DNA of 10,859 bases, from positions 1 through 10,859 of the forward strand of contig DUIO01000245.1 of the NCBI GenBank assembly GCA_013330315.1, given 5' to 3'. Source of the DNA: Methanosarcina sp. (lineage in GTDB: Archaea; Halobacteriota; Methanosarcinia; Methanosarcinales; Methanosarcinaceae). The number at the start of each line of letters is the position of its first letter. Positions within the stretch are counted from its first letter, which is position 1. The translations under genes and the position numbers were made by a program. This document shows, one piece after another, positions 7,961 through 10,859 of the stretch. Under the pieces are notes generated by a model. It did not search any database. It was not told the DNA's origin and saw only the letters and a list, made by a program, of their open reading frames with translations.

Positions 7961-8850
7961 TAAGTGCCAGATCAATTGCGGAACCGACAATTAAAGACAC
8001 GATAATTCACAGGATGGATCCCAGAGCAAAGATCCTGATCCTGATCTCAACTGCCTTTGTAGCTGTAACCCTGGACAAACCCGAAACCATGTTTTTATTG
8101 TTTATGACCATAATTTCAGGGTTTGCACTTGCAAGAATGCCTGCGATAAAGCTCAAAACCCTGACAATTCTGCTCATACTTTTGATCTGGGGAACCATCT
8201 ATTCCCAGGCTCTATTTTATTCCCAGCTCCCGAGAACTGTTATTTTTACCATAATCAGCCCGGATTTTCCTGTTATGGGCTGGCTGACAAACGGAGGGAT
8301 GTTTGTATATGCAGAAGGGCTTCAACACGGTGCAATTCAGGGCTTGAGGTCTGCTTCAATTCTGTCCCTTGGATTATTGATGTGCTGGACCACGGATTCA
8401 AGAGATATGTTAAACGGACTTGTCGGGCTTAGAGTTCCTTACAGCGTGGCTTTTATGGTGGTTACAGCAGTAAGGTTCCTTCCAATAATAATTACCGAGG
8501 TGGCTACCGTAATAACAGTCCAGAGGCTCAGGGGCTTTAATCCTAAAAGGTTCGGGTCAGGGATTATCAAGACATCACTCAACATACTGACCCCTACACT
8601 GTCAAACTGCGTGAGGAGAACAGGCACCCTTGCAATTTCCATTCAAAGCAGGGCTTTCCGGGCAAATACGGAAAGGACATACCTCAAAAAACTGAAGTTT
8701 TCGGAATTTGATAAGGTAGTGGTCGCTTTCTGCATTTTTGCTGCCATAAGTATTGTGATCATAAAGCTTCTTTACAACATGTACACGAGTGGAATTTATT
8801 ACACTTCAGGCTTAAGACCTGTTTATGCAATTGCCAGGGGATACCTGTGA
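7957..8850 (+). CDS. ECF transporter transmembrane coupling protein (EcfT / CbiQ family)
   Basis: 297 residues. The N-terminal HRMDPRAKILIL (about 18-29) is the classic EcfT/CbiQ opening, followed by hydrophobic segments at about 26-39, 45-59 and 68-86, others in the middle, and a last one at about 255-275. EcfT proteins contact the two ATPases with two short arginine motifs on cytoplasmic coupling helices. Here the first reads QRLRGF (189-194), and the second reads QSRAF (230-234) followed by R-x-N-x-E-R-T, where E-A-R-G-F is usual. ATG 7957 overlaps the ATPase stop as ATGA, so the two subunits are probably translated in a coupled way. It would form the membrane core joining the tandem ATPase to the S component encoded upstream. 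The gene ends in TGA within a GTGA overlap with the next start. Confidence 0.92.
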   Translation: MISARSIAEPTIKDTIIHRMDPRAKILILISTAFVAVTLDKPETMFLLFMTIISGFALARMPAIKLKTLTILLILLIWGTIYSQALFYSQLPRTVIFTIISPDFPVMGWLTNGGMFVYAEGLQHGAIQGLRSASILSLGLLMCWTTDSRDMLNGLVGLRVPYSVAFMVVTAVRFLPIIITEVATVITVQRLRGFNPKRFGSGIIKTSLNILTPTLSNCVRRTGTLAISIQSRAFRANTERTYLKKLKFSEFDKVVVAFCIFAAISIVIIKLLYNMYTSGIYYTSGLRPVYAIARGYL

Positions 8851-9614
8851 TAGAAATAAAAAAATTGTCCAGATCATTCGGCAACCTCCTTGCTGTTGAT
8901 AACCTCGACCTTGATGTGGGAAACGAGATCTTCGGGCTTCTGGGTCCCAACGGGGCAGGTAAAAGTACGACAGTTATGATGCTCACAACCCTGTTGAGGC
9001 CGAGCAGCGGCACTGCAAAAGTCTGCGGGTATGATATTGTTAAGGACTCAAAGAAGGTAAGGTCAAAAATAAGCTATGTCCCGCAGGATATGGCAGTGGA
9101 CAGGAAGTTGACAGGCAGGGAAAACGTGATGCTTTTTGCAAAGCTCTACGGGATCCCGAACAGGAATTCAAAGGTAGACGAAGTGATTGAAATGATGGGG
9201 CTTTCGGACCGTGCCGGCGACCTTGTGGCTAAGTACTCGGGAGGGATGAGGCGGCGCCTTGAACTTGCCCAGGCACTTGTGCACGAACCCGAAGTCCTTT
9301 TTCTCGACGAGCCTACTCTCGGTCTGGACGTGAGCGGCAGAAAGAAGATATGGGAGCATATCAGGATGCTGAAAGCCGAAGGAATGACTATTTTCATGAC
9401 CACCCATTACCTTGAAGAGGCAGAAAAATACTGCAACAGGGTCGCTATTATCGATAAAGGCAGAATTGCAGCTGTCGGCTCTCCTGAGAACCTTGTAAGC
9501 TCAATAGGAGAAAATGCCTCCCTCAACGATGTTTTCCTTGAGAAAGTCAAAACCCCTGAGGAGCAGGCAGGATTTAATTCGACCCAGTTCAGGAACCTTC
9601 TGAGGCGGAGATAA
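8847..9614 (+). CDS. ABC transporter ATP-binding protein of the ABC-2 (DrrA-like) export class
   Basis: 255 residues with one ABC domain: Walker A GPNGAGKST (33-41), Q80 in Y-V-P-Q, signature YSGGM (130-134) followed by R-R-R, Walker B LFLDEP with D154-E155, and switch H187 in T-T-H-Y-L-E-E-A. The S-G-G-M-R-R-R signature and H-Y-L-E-E-A are typical of DrrA/CcmA-like ATPases that pair with ABC-2 permeases. It is shorter than classical DrrA (about 330 residues), with little C-terminal extension. The start is GTG 8847, which overlaps the EcfT stop in GTGA; AGGGGAT at 8836-8842 is a good ribosome binding site. Its partner is the next gene, overlapping by one base. The exported substrate is unknown; the pair is a separate transporter from the ECF system but shares its transcript. 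Confidence 0.92.
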   Translation: MIEIKKLSRSFGNLLAVDNLDLDVGNEIFGLLGPNGAGKSTTVMMLTTLLRPSSGTAKVCGYDIVKDSKKVRSKISYVPQDMAVDRKLTGRENVMLFAKLYGIPNRNSKVDEVIEMMGLSDRAGDLVAKYSGGMRRRLELAQALVHEPEVLFLDEPTLGLDVSGRKKIWEHIRMLKAEGMTIFMTTHYLEEAEKYCNRVAIIDKGRIAAVGSPENLVSSIGENASLNDVFLEKVKTPEEQAGFNSTQFRNLLRRR

Positions 9615-10339
9615 TGAAAGCAGTATTTTATTACTTTGAAAGGGACCTTGTGAAATGGCTCAGGGGCAGAGTAACCGTTGTTTCTTCACTTGTAATGCCT
9701 GCAGCCTGGCTCGTATTTGTCGGGCTTGCCCTGCCTACAAAGTTCACCGATAATTATCTTGAGTTTATCACTCCAGGCATCCTTGTCATGACAACTCTCT
9801 TTTCCTCCCTGCAGGGTGGCTCACTTATGATTTTTGATAAGATACTGGGCTTTTTGAATAAGTTCCTCGCCATGCCTTCACCACGCGAAAGCATGCTGTA
9901 CGGAAAAATCCTTTTCATCAGCGTGAGGGGGCTGCTTCAAGCAAGCGTGATACTCCTTATAGCTACTGTCCTCGGAGTAAGGGTTTTGAATCCGATAAGC
10001 GTATTGTTGATATATCTTACGCTGTTCCTGTTTTCGGTATTTTTTTCTGCTCTCTCTACTATGATAGGGCTGTACCTGGGAGATCATGACAGCTATGCAG
10101 CCGTGAACAGTATGATTAGCATGCCTCTGTTTTTCACAAGTACTGCACTTATGCCCTATGATGTCATGCCTGCCTGGTTGAGGACACTTGCAAGTCTCAA
10201 TCCGGTGAGTTATGCAATAGACAGTACAAGATTACTGTTCGAAGGCACGATTCCGGTTTATGGAATACTTGGACTCGCAACAGGAGCCGGAATCATGGTG
10301 CTTCTCGGGACATACCAGTTCCGAAAAGCAGTTGTGTAA
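9614..10339 (+). CDS. ABC-2 type transporter permease (DrrB-like)
   Basis: 241 residues with about six membrane segments near 20-40, 52-70, 100-121, 127-153, 163-180 and 215-233. The stretch FFTSTALMPYDVMPAWLR (173-190) followed by L-N-P-V-S-Y-A-I-D is the ABC-2 permease signature between helices five and six. The short amphipathic start (YYFERDLVKWLRGR) is the usual cytoplasmic elbow helix. ATG 9614 shares its A with the TAA of the ATPase gene (TAATG), with GGAGAT at 9607-9612 as ribosome binding site. Together the two genes encode an exporter, presumably a dimer of each subunit. ABC-2 exporters move drugs, lipids, polysaccharides or other molecules; nothing in this sequence identifies the cargo. 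It is the last gene of the plus-strand run. Confidence 0.9.
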   Translation: MKAVFYYFERDLVKWLRGRVTVVSSLVMPAAWLVFVGLALPTKFTDNYLEFITPGILVMTTLFSSLQGGSLMIFDKILGFLNKFLAMPSPRESMLYGKILFISVRGLLQASVILLIATVLGVRVLNPISVLLIYLTLFLFSVFFSALSTMIGLYLGDHDSYAAVNSMISMPLFFTSTALMPYDVMPAWLRTLASLNPVSYAIDSTRLLFEGTIPVYGILGLATGAGIMVLLGTYQFRKAVV

Positions 10340-10464
10340 AATGAGCTACCACTTATCTAAAGACTGAATGACTTCCGGAATCATAGATGACTATCGGTAT
10401 CTCCAAAGACTTTAATTCCGGCTGAACCATCTGTATTGTGAACTAATAAAACGCTTCTCTGAAC

Positions 10465-10480
10465 AAAAAAATATTTTTTT
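10465..10480. terminator. A7-TA-T7 perfect palindrome, possible T-run terminator of the plus-strand operon
   Basis: AAAAAAATATTTTTTT is a perfect 16-bp palindrome ending in seven T on the plus strand. Archaeal RNA polymerase stops at non-template T-runs, often without a GC stem. It is the strongest T-run after the last plus-strand gene, but lies 125 bases past its stop, so an earlier end is possible. Confidence 0.45.
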
Positions 10481-10599
10481 AAAGCCAGATGAAGGAGTGT
10501 TATTTTTCAATTAAAATCTTGCAGATTACTTTAAGGTCTCTGAGGCGCAGGAGAGAAAAAAATCAAGAATTTCATCTCGGGCATGTCTGAATGTATGAG

Positions 10600-10635
10600 G
10601 AATTGAAATCATAATAAGAACTGAAATCATAATAA
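10600..10635 (+). repeat. 18-bp direct tandem duplication
   Basis: GAATTGAAATCATAATAA (10600-10617) is followed at once by GAACTGAAATCATAATAA (10618-10635), with 17 of 18 bases identical. Its last three bases run into the next repeat array. Confidence 0.85.
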
Positions 10636-10692
10636 AATAGAAGATATAAAAGTAAAATAGAAGATATAAAAGTAAAATAGAAGATATAAAAG
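10633..10692 (+). repeat. Three exact tandem copies of a 20-bp unit
   Basis: The unit taaaatagaagatataaaag occurs at 10633-10652, 10653-10672 and 10673-10692 without a mismatch. The plus strand of the array has no C. There are no spacers, so this is a minisatellite and not a CRISPR. On the minus strand each unit carries T-runs and a TTTTATATC box, placing three repeated T-rich blocks just past the end of the minus-strand gene. Confidence 0.95.
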
Positions 10693-10703
10693 AAAATAAA
10701 AAG

Positions 10704-10729
10704 AGGTCAGGAACTTTTAGTTCAGACCT
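10704..10729 (-). terminator. Hairpin and T-rich tract ending the PhoU-like gene; the stop codon is inside the stem
   Basis: The arms AGGTC (10704-10708) and GACCT (10725-10729) pair, then GAAC (10711-10714) with GTTC (10720-10723), with a small internal bulge and a five-base loop TTTTA. Read on the minus strand, the stem is followed by CTCTTTTTATTTTC, a good T-rich tail. The TGA of the minus-strand gene (10722-10724) lies in the stem. Confidence 0.65.
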
Positions 10730-10859
10730 GTTTTATATTCATGTTAATTGCTACTTCTGCGATATCGGCACTGTATTCGGCTACTCTTCGCAGGCTTTCA
10801 AGTACCATGCTGGAGCATATAGACCCCGGCCTGATTTTTTCCATATTCCTTATAAGAAG
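10722..10859 (-). CDS. PhoU-domain protein, C-terminal 45 residues (5' part outside the window)
   Basis: On the minus strand the frame is open from the window edge to TGA (complement of 10722-10724), giving 45 residues that end ESLRRVAEYSADIAEVAINM followed by N-I-K-Q-V. The pattern S-L-R-R-V-A-E-Y-S-A-D-I-A-E-V-A is characteristic of the last helix of archaeal PhoU domains, where the R-x-A-x-Y-x-x-D-I-A-E core contributes to metal binding. PhoU proteins modulate phosphate uptake and signalling; in archaea they can also be fused to AbrB-like DNA-binding domains, which would be at the unseen N-terminus. The gene is convergent with the ABC-2 permease gene and functionally unrelated by appearance. 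The short visible length limits certainty. Confidence 0.68.
   Translation of the reverse strand, partial: LLIRNMEKIRPGSICSSMVLESLRRVAEYSADIAEVAINMNIKQV

Larger units (their letters stand above)
10340..10721. other. Convergent intergenic region, AT-rich, no convincing gene
   Basis: These 382 bases separate the 3' end of the plus-strand operon from the 3' end of the minus-strand PhoU-like gene. I see no tRNA or structured RNA and no credible ORF. The left part (to about 10460) has mixed composition, with a weak imperfect palindrome around TTCCGGAA (10373-10380). The centre has an A/T palindrome with a T-run. The right end is built of short tandem repeats and a hairpin. Its likely job is ending transcription from both sides. 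Confidence 0.7.

Noticed and set aside
10368..10384. Imperfect palindrome around TTCCGGAA as an operator or terminator
   Set aside because: It has mismatches and no T-run after it, and no start of a gene nearby; it may be chance.
10489..10590. Possible small ORF of 33 codons in the convergent region
   Set aside because: There is no ribosome binding site before the ATG, the composition is arginine-rich without a recognisable motif, and it sits in an AT-rich terminator region.
10600..10692. Repeats as a CRISPR array
   Set aside because: The units are short (18 and 20 bp) and directly abut with no spacers.

Overview
The window looks like archaeal chromosomal DNA, most likely from Methanosarcina or a close relative. 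This rests on recognising the protein types and gene style: an anaerobe-type CobN with extra cysteines, a PQQ-type propeller protein, GGTGA-like ribosome binding sites, an AT-rich intergenic region with T-run termination, and a PhoU-like tail. No rRNA or other taxonomic marker is present, so the genus is an inference.

Layout. Positions 3-695 hold the C-terminal part of a PQQ-like beta-propeller protein that begins outside the window. Nine bases later comes a complete cobN (705-4562; 1285 aa), the large subunit of a class I metal chelatase. Next is a two-part membrane protein (4576-6162; 528 aa): a signal peptide, about 285 residues of exported beta-sandwich-like sequence, one linking helix, then a hydrophobic domain of about 180 residues with the size and feel of an ECF-transporter S component (YkoE-like). 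It is followed by a tandem two-domain ECF ATPase (6218-7960), an EcfT/CbiQ-type transmembrane coupling protein (7957-8850), and a separate ABC-2 export pair: a DrrA-like ATPase (8847-9614) and its permease (9614-10339). All seven plus-strand genes are close together. The last three junctions are stop/start overlaps (ATGA, GTGA, TAATG), so they form one probable operon of which the window shows the 3' part.

From 10340 to 10721 there is no convincing gene. The region holds a 16-bp A/T palindrome with a T-run, an 18-bp duplication, three exact 20-bp tandem copies, and a hairpin at the end of a convergent minus-strand gene (10722-10859), the C-terminus of a probable PhoU-domain protein.

Working model (inference): an ECF uptake system with an unusual surface-exposed S component works with a chelatase large subunit and a surface propeller, pointing to scavenging or remodelling of cobalt or a corrinoid/tetrapyrrole. 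Neither the usual cobalt S component (CbiM/CbiN) nor a chelatase ATPase partner (ChlI/ChlD, CobS/CobT) is seen here. The most notable points are the exported-domain/S-component fusion, two cysteine clusters in CobN, and the tandem-repeat convergent terminator region.
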